A stretch of DNA of 64,000 bases from Asterella californica (Eukaryota; Streptophyta; Marchantiopsida; Marchantiales; Aytoniaceae): assembly GCA_036924285.1 (NCBI GenBank), contig JAYKYS010000009.1, forward strand, positions 21,432,001 through 21,496,000, in the 5' to 3' direction. The first letter of the stretch is position 1, and each line of letters opens with the position of its first letter. This document shows positions 22,235-34,870 of this stretch, piece after piece. Under the pieces are notes generated by a model. It did no database searches, was not told where the DNA came from, and was given only the letters and a program-made list of their open reading frames with translations. A program made the position numbers and the translations under genes.

Positions 22235-22312
22235 GTGACTTGTAAGGAAAGGGGTCTTTCTGACTGATGGGGTCTTTCCAGCCGTTTGCTACTCATTGGG
22301 TGTCGTGTTTCT
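22235..22312 (-). repeat. Dispersed repeat family C, partial copy
   Basis: On the minus strand it reads GAGAAACACGACACCCAATG, then AGTAGCAAACGGCTGGAAAG and ACCCCATCAG. This is the head of family C without its body. It lies only 23 bp from the LINE insertion site. Confidence 0.6.
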
Positions 22313-22363
22313 CTCTTGTAAGGAAAGAAAACCTCCGAATAGAATAGAAGAAACGAAGTAAGT

Positions 22364-22399
22364 CCCCTCTCCTCCTCCTCCTCCTCCCCCTCCTCCTCT
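22364..22399. repeat. CTC/CTT trinucleotide microsatellite
   Basis: About twelve imperfect CTC units, in a pyrimidine-rich stretch just right of the LINE. Confidence 0.8.
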
Positions 22400-23164
22400 T
22401 GTCTCTATTATGTTTTCGAACACAAATTTGCCATATCTCTTTCTCGGTGGAGTGGAGTGTGAACCGGCGGACTGGAAATGAGATGGAAATCGGCACTTCT
22501 TCTTCGTCACCATCCTCTTTGGCTTTGCTTTGTTCTTTCGTATATTTTCATATGACGACTATTACTCACCTGTTCAATATCTTAGCTAGAATGTTAGATG
22601 GAAACTTGTTTAAATTTCTCTTCTACTCACATTTCTAGATGCATTAGAATCAAAACTGTAATCTTTAGCCAACATTCTTTACTAGAGGGAGAGTGTTACA
22701 ATCGTAGCCAAGAGGCTGCTGACGTTTTTTTCTAGTACTTCCGAAGGTGGATTCTGCTCAAAGCAACTTTGAATTTTCAGGTCGACATTTCTTAGTCGAT
22801 ACTATGTAGTTTGTTTTGAGATGGATCATAACTTGTAGAGCTAGTGAAGAGTTTCTATTTGATTATTGTTTTTGCATATTCGAGGTTGGGATGAAAACAT
22901 AATCACAAAAGTCATGTTTTTATATAATGGTTAAATTTTTTATTCTCTGATAGTGAACTCGCAAAGTGTAATCTACTGGGTAACCAGGAGCACTTGTATA
23001 CATACCAGGGGTTTAAGACGTCTCTTACTGTTCTATTTTCAGATTCGGCCATAAGTTTTGGTAAAGAAATTTAGGATTCAAGCAATTTACTCTAATTCTC
23101 AGGAAAATATCTTAGAAAAACTAAAAAAAACTATATCATTTCACAAATATAATAATAAGTGATT

Positions 23165-23275
23165 TACATCTCTATACAAAGCTTACCTTCAATAAACTAT
23201 GGCTTTTCTCTTATATTTCTCTAGAGAATCTTCTCTCTTAGCTTTTACATGTCTTGTTTTATCACTGAGATGGTA
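23165..23275 (+). repeat. Dispersed repeat family B, copy 3
   Basis: CTCTATACAAAGCTTACC, TTCAATAAACTATGGCTTTT, TAGAGAATCTTCTCTCTTAG and CTTTTACATGTCTTG occur in order. This is the best preserved copy in the window. Confidence 0.55.
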
Positions 23276-23564
23276 TATAGCTTGTGACCATTTGAAAAGA
23301 TTACTTTATCGCCAGGGAGATATATTGCTTATGTGCAACAGAAGATTGCAGAGGACGTTAGTAAGAAATTAACAAAAGAGATTTCAGATACTTCAAAGAG
23401 ATGTTAATTCTAAGTAGACTCATGAAAAGTTGTATCTCCTTAATATTGGAAAAGGTTGTGCAGATTATTAGACATAACTAATGTTCTTTCGTGGTTTTTT
23501 CTTAGATGGTTTGTTCTGTAATCTTCTGTTTGTATATCAAGAAAAAAGTTTTTTTTTTGAAAAA

Positions 23565-23700
23565 GAGCGCAACACAATGAATATCAAACGGATGAAAAGA
23601 TCTCATCAAGTCGAACAAAGAGAAAAATAACCAACACCCAGAAGAGAAAGAAAAAATCTGTAGCTCCTGTAGCTCTATAATCGCCTTTCGTTCTTAGGTT
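23565..23700 (+). repeat. Dispersed repeat family C, diverged copy
   Basis: Starts GCGCAACACAATGAATATC and continues with AAACGGATGAAAAGATCTCA and TCAAGTCGAACAAAGAG. The body ends with TAGCTCTATAATCGCCTTTC, matching TAGCTCTAAGGTCGCC in the 31.7-kb copy. Confidence 0.55.
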
Positions 23701-25554
23701 GTAATCTCACCACTCTTTCTGCTCCTGAATGTACAAACCCTAGGTTCGGTAATTACGACATCACTTCACTGTCCATGTTTTTTGTTTCCGTTACTTCATC
23801 GAGCCCTTTCATGGTTTAGGGAAAATCTCAGAGAATCCATCCGTTATGTTTCTGCTTAGGAATTGCTTAGCACTCTCACGGTTAAGCAGTTCCGGAGCCC
23901 CATGTACATGCGATGATACTAGTTTTTCAAGAAAGAGGATATTCATGAGATGTACATTAAATAATGTTCTGACCTTTCTGGAAAGGTTAAAAAGTTATTT
24001 AATGTCCTCGGTAATATGGCGCTATTTGACAAATACTCCTCCTGACTTATAACCCCAGGAGTGCAGCAGCCCGCTCTTCACTTATGAGTTCTCTCCAGAT
24101 GAGTTGGCTACTCCAAGATTGAATAACATATAACATCATATAATAACTTAGTAAAATAAACTTTTATAATAGTTACACGTTTTTTGATAAGAGAAAACGA
24201 AATTCAGTGTACAAGGCCGTGAGGAAAGGTTCATCTAAACAAACTCCAAAAAGCGACACGCCTGAACCAGCTTCAAAAATGATTATTTTTTGCAAAAAAC
24301 TTGATGAGATTATGGCATTAGAATATCACACTCCCGATAAATCAAAGCTTTTCCCACTTGTCTGCCGTTATGTTGTTTTCGTTCTTTCTTTTGGCTTTGG
24401 GATTGTGGTTTTTATAACCCCTTTTCTTGTTATCGTACCAGTGGAAGCCCGTGCATACCACGTAGGCACGGCACCGTAGGAATGGATGGCCCCATCCATC
24501 CACTTTTTCTTCTTCTTCTGTCTTTTGACCCTGCCCTGTCCTTTTGATCCATATCCATACAGTCATTCCGAACGGACTTCCATCGGCACGTCTTTGCTGT
24601 ATATACATGTTCTCGAGGGTCGCGACTTCATTCCGTTCATGCGTAACCCACGCCAAGCACGAGTTACCCAACCCACCTCACCTCACATCAACGTGGTTCG
24701 AACTTATTTCCTTCTACAGTATCTCTACTTCTCCATCAAGGTCTGGAATCTGGACGATGATGAGATAAATCTAGCAGTGAATATATATGTATATTCACTG
24801 CATTAAGTGTTTCCTCAACTAGAGATATGCATTTTACGTTACATTTTGTAATTCTGTATAAATGTCTGCAGACGTTTATAGAGAGCTCTAGAGGGATTTG
24901 GGAGGAGTTGGGAATTCTTCTCCTTCTTCAGGAGAAGTCACAAGTTTTCAGAGATATAGTTGTATGGTTATCATCCTTTCTCTTTCTTTAGATATGTATG
25001 TTTTTTTTAACTTTTTAGGTTTGTGACTTTTATGTTTTTTAACTAAGAGTTGCATGTGATTCAAATCACGAGTTGAATTCTTAAGTTTGTACGTGTCTTC
25101 GAGTTTCTATGTACTATAGGGATATGATTTTATATATATTTTCAACTATGATTCGTTAAGTCATATATCTATCTCTAACATGCAGTAAAAATTTAAAGAA
25201 TAACTAGACAGAGTGGGTAAGGTTTTCATCCTTGCCGTATCGTTAGATGTTTATGTCTTTTTGCTTCAGGACTATCGATTTATACCAACTAAAAATTGGG
25301 TGTGATTTAAATCAAGGGTTGAATTCTTAGACTTGTCCATGTTTTCAAGCTTCTATGTATTATGGGGATGTGATTTTGCATCTGGTTTCAATTATTATTC
25401 GTCAAATCATATACCAAATCAAATTTTAAAGAATTATTAAAAAAATAAAGCTAAAAAGAAAATAGTTCTTATTTTTCCTCTCCAAAGGACTTAAAATAAC
25501 CTAACCTCTCCTCAAGCAGTTTAATCCCTCTGATTATTAATCGAAGATCTATGT

Positions 25555-25742
25555 CATCTAAGAAAAAGGTCGATCATTTTCTTAGAGGTCGTGGATTTCT
25601 CTAAGAAAAAGGTCAACTTTTTTCTTAGAGGTCGTGGCTTCAATCTCTTGCGGGTACGGTTGGAAGTTCATGCTGTTGCAAATTCTTAAAAAAGAGTCTG
25701 CTACAGTTATGGAGAAATCAGATGGTCCGCAAAGATAACATT
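25555..25742 (+). repeat. SINE-like family D, copy 1, with duplicated head
   Basis: Shares with copies at 34.9 and 37.9 kb a head TCTAAGA-AAAGNTCGTGG, a B-box-like block GGCTTCAATCTCTTGCGGG, a middle block and TGGTCCGC near the 3' end. The head is duplicated in tandem here (TCTAAGAAAAAGGTC twice, 42 bp apart). Confidence 0.55.
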
Positions 25743-26012
25743 CACGATATTTTAGCTCTCTGCTTTAAACTAAACCCTAAACCCTTAGGTCACTATTTCT
25801 ACACTATTGAGTTTTGCATTTGCATATGAAAACGTTTTTGTACGCATTTTCCAGACTTATAGTTTGGTTAGGTGATATAGACAACTGTCAGCGATCTTGA
25901 AATAAACTGTCAGATTATACAGCAAGACTGGGAATAAAACAATCAATAAGAAATTATTGCAACATATAATTTATTGCCAGATTTCCACCGCGTGGAGACA
26001 AAGATGATAAAA

Positions 26013-26580
26013 TCATACTGCATTTTTCTGACTCATGCAGGGGAGAAAATGAACGTTAGTGAATGAGATGTCAGTCCGTAGGACTAAAGGCTCTAAAGGC
26101 CTCGCTCGCTTTAGAGGTTTTACCAAAAGGCTTCCAAGTTCCAAATGCCACGTACCCTCGTCCCGCTGCTGTAGCGCCGCAAAGGAATATTTTTGCGATG
26201 TCGGATCCGACGGCGTTCCTCGGTCCTTCGTGTTAGCATTTCTTGCAAACACGGAGGAATATTGATAAAAAGAAGTTCGTTGTAAAAGATTCGAGAAAAT
26301 AATAATAATAACTGACGTGCCGTAAAGCAGAGCTCCACCTCTCCATCCATCAGTTGGCCTATCGTAGAGTTCAGGCTCGGAAGGAATACCTGACGAAGAG
26401 CAGGACACGGCAGGCCGAGGCAACTGCTTCGGCCTCTCTCTTCTCCTCCTGTCCTGTGATAGGGAATTCTGCTTCACGCGTGGGAAACCCTGCGAGCCGC
26501 CCAAGACATCCCCTGCGCTATTATTCCGGCTCGGATCATGCCCGCTTTACACGTGTGCAGTAGTCAGGAACGCAGTATTT
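26013..26580. other. GC-richer islet of unknown origin
   Basis: About 550 bases of balanced composition inside AT-rich DNA, open in several frames on both strands (longest 163 codons, minus, 26013-26504). No domain or family was recognised. It may be the remains of a gene, a transposon, or a non-coding transcript. Confidence 0.3.
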
Positions 26581-27667
26581 AATCTTCCCTTGTGGTCACA
26601 TGGTAGAGACGGATGGTTGGGAAACTTCCGTGGTTAGCTTCAGAGCAGTATTGACAGCCTAAACTGGGAGTACCTAGACCGACTGACTGGCTGGTCGACT
26701 CAGACATACCGTACGTATATTGGTATGCATGAGCAGCATGACCCAGACTGAATGAGTTGAGTCAGAATATTTCGGTGCTGTACGTCCAGCAGTACCCCCC
26801 GGTGAACGTACCCATCAGTTCTTTGTCATCAGGATTATTATTACCATTCTGTGATAATTGTCATATATTCCCTCTTCACGTGTCCACAGTGTATATCTAC
26901 ATGCCCATGAAGGAATTCCTCCTTCTACTTTCCATGTTTCTTTGCTTTCGTGAGTGAGAGTACCACCAAATAACAAGCTCCTAGTCCCCTCTTTCTGTTA
27001 AGGACTCATCCCCGGTCCCCGGGTTGTGATCAGTCGGATTCTTACAGGCAAAAATATCTGTCACGGTAACTTGTAGGTATCGATATAAACCTACTATCAT
27101 TCATTCTCTTCAGATATTTTCCGGTAATGGGGAAATATTTCTTTCGAGATCTGTCTGAATCTTGTCAGATCGCTCGTGCAAAGACTCCACACTGATTAGC
27201 TGAGGTGAGGTCGGAGGACCTCCTAACAAAAGGAGGGGCAGTCCTTAACATTTCCCTTTCATGTGCACATTGAATATGAACCACATATACATCTCTGATC
27301 TGACTACTGTCGAGGCTCTCTAGGCTTGGAGACACGTAATGTACATACAGGTTTATACAGCTTGGATCGGCAATCTTCCAATTACAACGCATCTATTCTC
27401 ATAACTTTTCTTCACAGTACCCTCAAGTGGATTCAGGCTTTGACAAATTAACGAGTCTCTCTCGCGCTGTAGTTCAACATATTGATCCGCAAATACAAGG
27501 TTCGCAGTCGTGGTTACCATTGACCGTGCTGCTCACATTGTCGAAACAGTTCCATAGTCCATCCGACGCGGTCAGATACTTCTGTCCTAGTGTCTTGGGG
27601 GATTGTAACTTTTTATGACGGTTTTAAAATAAAAAATAAAAAATTTTCTTACAATAAATTTAAGTCT

Positions 27668-28157
27668 CGATGATCGAGAGTTGCTGGTTTTGTCAACTTT
27701 TAGATGATTTCTTAAAAAGAGTTGTTGATTCACTCATATAATGTTAAAGAACATGTCACTTACCAAATTGAAACTCTTGATATCATTACATATTATAGAC
27801 TAACAATGAATAAATATTACAAAAATTATGAATTTTATTATTTTGAGCACCGAGAGTATTTCTAGTTTTTATTATGAATACTATGAATGAGTAGTCTCGA
27901 TGATTGAGAGTCCTTCCTCTAGAGTTGTATGTGATTTAGTGAATATTTTGTTTTTCCCATGGATAAATTTTTGTATATGTTTCTTCCCTCGATGATCGAA
28001 AGCTCATATCTTCACCATAGATTGAAGGTCATTTGATCAAAATGGAACAATTGATATATTATTTATTCGGGACTTGTAATCTTTTTTACTAGACATTCAC
28101 ACTTCTTTGTTGATGAATAAATTTAAGATTTAGTCTAAATATCTCGATGATCGAGAG
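27668..28157. repeat. Four copies of the near-palindrome CTCGATGATCGAGAG
   Basis: CTCGATGATCGAGAGT or close variants occur near 27667, 27896, 27989 and 28142. Each is followed by unrelated AT-rich DNA. Their irregular spacing (229, 93 and 153 bases) argues against a simple tandem repeat. Confidence 0.6.
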
Positions 28158-29818
28158 TTCTTGGATATGACACAACTCTATACAGAAGTGAGTCAAAAAA
28201 TTATCAGATGGTGAAACAAGACATCCATCCAAGATATATTTACATTAATCATATTGTTCTATCGTTACGATTCTATGGAGGAGAAAGAAATTTAACACCA
28301 ATATTTACCAGTTTGTTCACCATACCACATAACACATTAAATGAATTAAGAAAGGAGTTCAGACTTTTACAAATAAATGACAACAAAAAGAAGCTTCTGC
28401 CGATAACTGAATTAAGATGATTTGTCTTAAAATAAACACTTTTCTTCTAGAAAGAGAAAATAGGAGATATATTGAAATACTTTAGAGAAGATACTCTCGA
28501 AAAAAGAATTGTATTCAAGAAGGAACAAATCATTTTTTGCAATTTTGATCCAATAAGATTGAGAAGGTACGTTGAAATATGTAGATGTTATATGAATTTG
28601 AGATTCGAAAACGTCTAGGAAAATATAAAGAAGGTTGCATCACTTATTTAATGATCAAGCTTTTAGAAACAACAAATTATATCTTTAAAGTGAGATTCAA
28701 TTGTAGAATCAATTGTCGATGCTCGACAAGTGATATATTATTCAATCGATCAATGACTTATTTGTTGATGCTTTTGTTTCTTATATACATCCATCAAATT
28801 TGTAGTTTGAAGATATCACGATGATTACTACTGTCGACAACTTCGTTCTAAAATTTTGATAATGACACTTCAAACTCTCAAGATTGTGACTATTGAATAT
28901 TTGGATCATTCCATCAACACTTATACATATCGCATGTCTTGCATGTCGAGTGTCTGTCCTCCTCCCCCTCTCCCTCCACTAGTAAAAATGAGTGGTTAAA
29001 ATGAGTGGTTAAATTATGTGTATTATATTGTTTAAATTAAATTTGTTGATATGGTTATATCATAAAAGGTGTTTTTATTTCAACGTCTATGAAACACATT
29101 GTTTTTTCTTATGTATTATAAATATTATATGTTTAGATCATAACTATTTTATGAATTTAAATGATGGAAAGAATTGTCATGAAACATTTTAGTGACCAAT
29201 CAAACTATATTTTGTGTTCGGAAGAATATTATTATTTATGATGTTATTATAAATGACTAATTGCTATTATGACCACCAAGGTGAAACCACGTGATTATAT
29301 ACATATATATTTCTTTTTGTTGTTTAATAAACATCAATTTGGACATTTATTTCACAGTGTAATTTTGAACTTTAATTGACATGATAATTCTTAGACTCAA
29401 GAACCAAAGTGATATGAAATTTAATGATTTAAATTTTATTATATTATGTGTTTAAGTGATAAAAATATTTGATGATGTCTAGTTAAAACACTGAAAAGTG
29501 TAATGATATGTATTTAAATGAAATACGGAACTCTTATTAAATAACAAATGACTATTTAAAATGCTGTAAGTTTCAATGATACAAATATATTTAAAATAGA
29601 TAATTATACGGCTATGTCACTGAAACCTCAAAATTTAAATAATACGTGACATCATTTGCTTATATCATTTAAATTTTACTAGTGCTCCCTCCCTCCTCGC
29701 AAGGTGTACATCCTTAGGATAAGATAGTAGCTATGGTAATCAAAGACTTAATAATGTAGGAAATTTTCTGTCGTCTTGCTAAGAATAGCTTATGCTATAT
29801 TAAATAGGAGTTTTTCAA
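28158..29818. other. AT-rich intergenic DNA, no convincing gene
   Basis: Frames at 28208-28420 and 28585-28824 are short and Ile/Lys/Tyr-rich, as expected by chance in AT-rich DNA. No RNA or mobile-element signal was recognised. Confidence 0.4.
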
Positions 29819-30240
29819 ATGGCTCAATCTGATAAGCTCAGCTTACCAGAGCCAATAAGCATCCCCAACGTGGTTTGGCAGCGGACTGCGCGTCGGGGGG
29901 TTGAGGAGAAAATTCGGAACTGCGGTTGGTTAACGGCAGGGTTTAGGCTGGAAAGTTTAACGTGCTCTTTTCGTGCCGAAATTACGGAGACGTTTCGAAT
30001 GACATTTTTCGCGGGAGACGACGCTACACGAGCGGGGCGTTCCTAGTCTTCGACATTTTGAATGCAAATTCGCTGCGGCTCACGGCCACGCTGCGCGAGC
30101 AGGGCGTTCGAAGTGATGTTGTTTCTTGTTGTTTGTTTCTTCTCGTTTTTTCGGCTGAGGCGGTGCAGACGGTGGGGCAGGTTATGCACGGCGATGTGTC
30201 ACGGCAGGCACGCAGACAGTTTAGTTGTAGATAGAACAAA
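29819..30240 (+). other. GC-rich islet with open frame MAQSDKLSLPEP; possible decayed coding sequence
   Basis: An abrupt GC-rich island in very AT-rich surroundings. An ATG in good context (CAAATGGCT) opens 75 codons (29819-30046). A second frame (29962-30234) continues with FLVFDILNANSLRLTATLRE. This would suit one coding sequence broken by a frameshift near 30010-30040. A 27-base segment repeats at 30020-30046 and 30088-30114 (ACGCT-C-CGAGC-GGGCGTTC). No family was recognised. Confidence 0.25.
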
Positions 30241-31257
30241 GTGAATCGACCTTCACTCACCTTCTGTTAGAGGACCATGGAGTTTTCATTCATTCACAAC
30301 TCTCCATTTGGTGCTTGGTGCATTTTTGTCATTTTTATCATACTTGGCCTTCATCAATGATCTCGCTAGTTAGGTATTTAGCTGGGCTCTTGTCTCATGG
30401 TTTTCATAGGATGTTTGGGATCTTAGTACGACGTATAGACTAGAGTATAAAAAATTATAGGGAGTTCATTAGCTAAGATTTCATGTATTATAGTAGGAGA
30501 AAGAGGCATCATTATGATGTGAGACTTCACCTCTTGTAGCAAGTGGGTAGTTCAGGAGTAACACGTATGCCTTGTATACAACTCAAGTAGCATTTTATAG
30601 TAAAAGAAATATGATTTTGGATGTTCATTTTACATTAATGTTTTTACTATACTAAAGGATAATTCAGGGTAATATGATAGATGACGCTATGTCAGTTATG
30701 ACTGAGGTATAGACCAACACTCAAAGGAGAGGGTTTACATACTAGAGTCAAGCTAAGGCATTTTGAGTTTGGGAAGAGATGATGATATGCAAGAAGCTAT
30801 AGGAGTCTGAAGTACATCAAAGAGTACATTTGATCGTGGATGTTTCTTCTCGGCCTTGTGGATGATGATCATCTGTAAGATATACAATAAGGAGATATTT
30901 GACACTTTAGAATGTTCTTTCAGATGAGATATCACAACAAAGTATCACATATTTAAGTCTATGTCAACAATTGTTACCACATCCTTGTTTACTTTAGATA
31001 TGAGTTTCTGAAGTCAAATGACTCTACTCTTATTTCATGCAGAATGGTCCACGAAGGATTAGTATAGGTAAGATTAAGATGGTCAGAAGGATGTTTGGAA
31101 GGTTAAGTGAAGATACGTTTTACACGGATAATTTTCAACATCCATTGAGGTATGAAGATGTAAGTGTCCTTTGGAAAATAGACGTCTAAATAAAGTCTGT
31201 GTTTTCCCAGTTGAGGATTCAATTACGCTTGGATCTAAATGCTTTTGACTGAAATAA
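30241..31257. other. AT-rich intergenic DNA, no gene seen
   Basis: Only short frames of biased composition; no repeat recognised. Confidence 0.4.
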
Positions 31258-31331
31258 TCTATCAAATCTACTCATATATAGATATATCAAATATACTCAT
31301 ATATATATATATATATGAGTAGATATGATAA
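31258..31331. repeat. Inverted repeat around (AT)n
   Basis: TATCAAATCTACTCATATAT is mirrored by TATATATGAGTAGATATGAT, with an internal partial copy ending in ACTCATATAT and an AT microsatellite between them. A long hairpin or cruciform could form. Confidence 0.8.
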
Positions 31332-31659
31332 CTCTTTTTAGAGGTGATAGAAGAAAAGACAAGCTTCATTACTATTAATCCCAACCAAGGAGAGAAACTA
31401 TCTGGTAAATACCAAATAATCCGCTTTTGCGTCAATCCTTGTGGGACCAGTACACTTTATAATACTTTTATCTTTAAATTTTGATGATAATCAATATCTA
31501 GACAAATGAAAATAACTGAAACCTCTTGCCTCTTTAGTAAAAATCTACAAACAACTACTGCATAAGGACCACAACTGGTCAAAAACGGAATCACAAAAGA
31601 GTAACCTCTTACCACCTTGAGTGGACCTTTGTGTCACTACGGTACATGGGAATCCGCTT

Positions 31660-31830
31660 CAAGAACACACTACGCAATGAATATCCAACAGATGGAAAGA
31701 CTCCATCAAGCCTTACAAGGAAAAGAAGGACCCGAAGGGCTAAGCAACTAATGCCTCGAAGGGAAGAACATCGGGGCTAAACTTCGCTATCAGTAGCTCT
31801 AAGGTCGCCTACCGCCCCTACATATCCGCA
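31660..31830 (+). repeat. Dispersed repeat family C, best-preserved body
   Basis: Head TACGCAATGAATATCCAACA, then GATGGAAAGACTCCATCAAG and CCTTACAAGGAAAAGAAGGA. The body continues CCCGAAGGGCTAAGCAACTA, GAACATCGGGGCTAAACTTC and AGCTCTAAGGTCGCCTACCG. Confidence 0.65.
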
Positions 31831-33911
31831 GAATCCGTTTCAAGCAGTTTACACTAAGAAAACAAGAGCTTTTTTGTTATGTAAACGCCTGGAGAAACTG
31901 GGTTTTCAGAGGTGTATCTTTACCACATAAGCAAAGAGCTATGCTTGCAATAGAATTATGGTGCTATGCGTTAGCTATTTATGTGGATCTTTCTTTTTCT
32001 TTTTTTTCCAGTTTTCAGAACAACTCTATCCTTCCGTTCTCGTTACTTCTTTTTTCTTTCTGGTGTTTATTACAATTCCATCCCTCCATTCCCCCTTCTT
32101 TTCAGGGTTTTATAGCTAACGAATAACATCAACCGTGAAGAGACCTTTACGTATAACCTTCGAGTGATACACTATTGTGCATTAGCTTACATTTGTATTG
32201 TGAAACTTTTCCTCTTTTCCTTGTAATAAGTGTTCCTTATCATGTTTCCATTGCGACTTCACTAAGTCTTGCAACTCGTTTATGCCCTTTTCATCTTTAC
32301 TTTCTTTCTTCATTAGACGGAGAGGTGGTTAATCACGTTACACTCATCATAACTAGAGTGATATGTCGGTTACAATCAAACCTCGTTATCTGTAGTCACA
32401 CTCGATGTAATCATAATTACGTTATATTCATACTTTTCATGAAGACGGATCATTTTTAATAAATTTATCTCGTTATGATCATTATCACATATTCAAATAG
32501 TCTTTAAAGAAAAACTATTATAACAAAATTAATTTTATTTTTTCATAACAAGATATTTTTCTTTCATCTTTTTGGTTTTGCTTTCGTTAATGAGACATCA
32601 TTCGGATGTGGTGGCATGAATAGAAAACATTTATCCATCTCACTCTAATTAGATGGACGATAAAAGATAATAAAGATAATTGAAAGGTGGGAGTATATGT
32701 TCCCAAACTAGTGTACTATAACACCTTGGCCTTCACCAACACAAAAGAAAAGAACAAAAATATAACACCTTGGCCTTGAAATATGAGCAAAATATCGATG
32801 CAATATGAAATTTTTGGAAATTTTGTCCGCTTTTTGTTATAAAAAAATAAAAATATTATCCAGAAATACTATACTAATTACAAGCGTTAAATACTGAATG
32901 CACCTAGTGTTGGAGGAGATCTACACATTTTAGAGGTTACTAATGCGAGAGGCTGCTACCAAACACATTTAATTTAAATCATATATAAATTTATTAGTAG
33001 ATAATAAATTTTAAATATTTACCTCCCCATCTTCTGATATGCACCGCTAACATACCTTTTGTAGTACAAGTACTCGGCCAATCATACATACAAGTTGTTA
33101 TCTGCCCGTCTGAAACACACATATTTACATAGATATTTTTCACTTATGATCCTTATCATGACCTTACTTTATGCTCAAAGGTTATCTTAGAGTGAGCTCT
33201 TTTGTCAGAAGGGTTTCACGTCATCAAGCTTCTAATCCTACTCAAGCTACTTGACTCTTGGAGGGTACATAAAGCAAAGCAGACTGGAACGACAACATCC
33301 TTCATTGGAAGTTTATAAGCTACTCCAAACTGGCATCGATCATATGACTGGTATCGAATCATGTGATGTAAAAAAGCAGGCTTCTGTTTTCCTTGCGTAA
33401 TGAGAGAGAAAAGAAGGGAATCAATTCAGTTGAGTGTGTCATACGATCATCATACACATACATTTGACCAAGTGATGGAAGTGAAAGTGAGGGGTAATAG
33501 AATAAATGTTCCAACAACCAAATTTAGTTTGAGCGTGATGCTCACTTTACTTTTACGCTCACTGAATGAACGAACGGATGAATGGTGAAGAAAAGGAAGA
33601 GGATGAGGGACTTACAGGAACGAGAGCGAGAAAGAAAGAGAAATGGTGCTGCGACTTGTCCGATGATCAGTGAGTCAAGGGGGCTTCAGAAAAAGTAAAA
33701 CATGATGGAAGTTTCTTCCAATGATTGACGATGCCACTTATGCTTCAAACAGAAATGAGTTGGTGGTAGATCCTCCCTCCCGCCATAACCGGAGAAGATC
33801 TACTTTCACGTGCCAAATCTTGGTCTACTTTTTCAGGTCCTGAGACGAGACAGAGAAGCTTTCAGGAAGAAGCAGCAGAAATCGTCTACTGTATTTCACA
33901 GTCGTCGATGG
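31831..33911. other. AT-rich intergenic DNA, no convincing gene
   Basis: Contains words around CTCGTTAT and ATAACGTAATTATGA (32380-32500) that may belong to an eroded inverted-repeat element. The stretch 33400-33800 is somewhat GC-richer with only short frames. Confidence 0.35.
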
Positions 33912-34064
33912 CCCTTCGGGTCCTTCTTTCCCCTTGTAAGGCTTGATGGGGTCTTTCCATCCGTTGGCTATTCACTGGTCCTTCTTTCCCCTTGTAAGGC
34001 TTGATGGGGTCTTTCCATCCGTTGGCTATTCACTGCGTCGCGTTTCTCTATTTCACAGTCTCGA
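33912..34064 (-). repeat. Dispersed repeat family C with exact tandem head duplication
   Basis: The unit GTCCTTCTTTCCCCTTGTAA to GGCTATTCACT occurs twice, back to back and identical (about 58-bp period, near 33919-33976 and 33979-34035). It is the reverse complement of the family head. The identity of the two units implies recent duplication or gene conversion. Confidence 0.75.
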
Positions 34065-34870
34065 TGTTCTCCTAGCCTTTCTTTCTAGGGGGTTTGAAGC
34101 ATCGGCAGTAACATGAGCTCGTCGGGTGTAAGCCTCAAGTGTCAGTCACACATTTCTCTTCGAGGCACAAAACTATGATCGAGAGGTTTCGACCTATAAT
34201 GACTGAAAACTAGAGTTTTTCTCTGCAACAAACCAAGCCATAAACTTTACAGACATCTCCATCGATGATACATAAGTGTATTGTCTGACCATCATACAGA
34301 ACTTTATTGCCGTGTCTTAGTCATTTATAGTCGATGTTTGAGGCTCGGGTCTACCGAACTTAGGGGTCAGATTCGACATAATATAATTACAATAAAGTCA
34401 TGTACAAAATCTTAACAAATTACAGGAGTAGATTACAAATGCAGAAATCTCCAAAGATTATAGAGTTTCGAAATTGTAACATATTTGAATGAACAACAGA
34501 TGAAATGTAGAAAAAATTGAATTTCTGAAGATTAATATAAAAGATTCGGAATTCTACTGAATTCTTTTTTATTTTGAATCTTGGGTGCCAAAGTATATTT
34601 TCTAAGAAAAACCATACCTCGAGATCAGATTCGGCAAACATGTGCCGAACCTGACCTCGAGGTACGGTAGTTGTCTTCCAAAACACAATAACTATCTCTA
34701 AGAACAAGCGAATTCAGACAGACGAGAGGGAGAATCGACCAGAGGATGTGAAAATAAGGAAAAGTTTTGTTAATTAATGTTCATCTTAAAATCTACTTGG
34801 AGCTCTACTGTGCTTGTGCTGGTTTTCGGTTTAGGGTGATTGGAAATATGTACCAAACATTTCTGTCCTA

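Larger units (their letters stand above)
22400..25554. other. AT-rich intergenic DNA, no convincing gene
   Basis: Contains copies of repeat families B and C. A short frame from ATG 24279 to 24479 (66 codons) has a hydrophobic stretch near residues 30-55 resembling one membrane segment. Nothing else supports it. Region 25030-25420 repeats the phrase GATTCAAATCACGAGTTGAATTC-like about 230 bp apart (near 25060 and 25300), suggesting a diverged local duplication. Confidence 0.4.

Noticed and set aside
24342..24671. Minus-strand frame of 109 codons
   Set aside because: Starts at TTG rather than ATG and has no recognisable domain; the overlapping plus frame with one hydrophobic stretch is equally unsupported.
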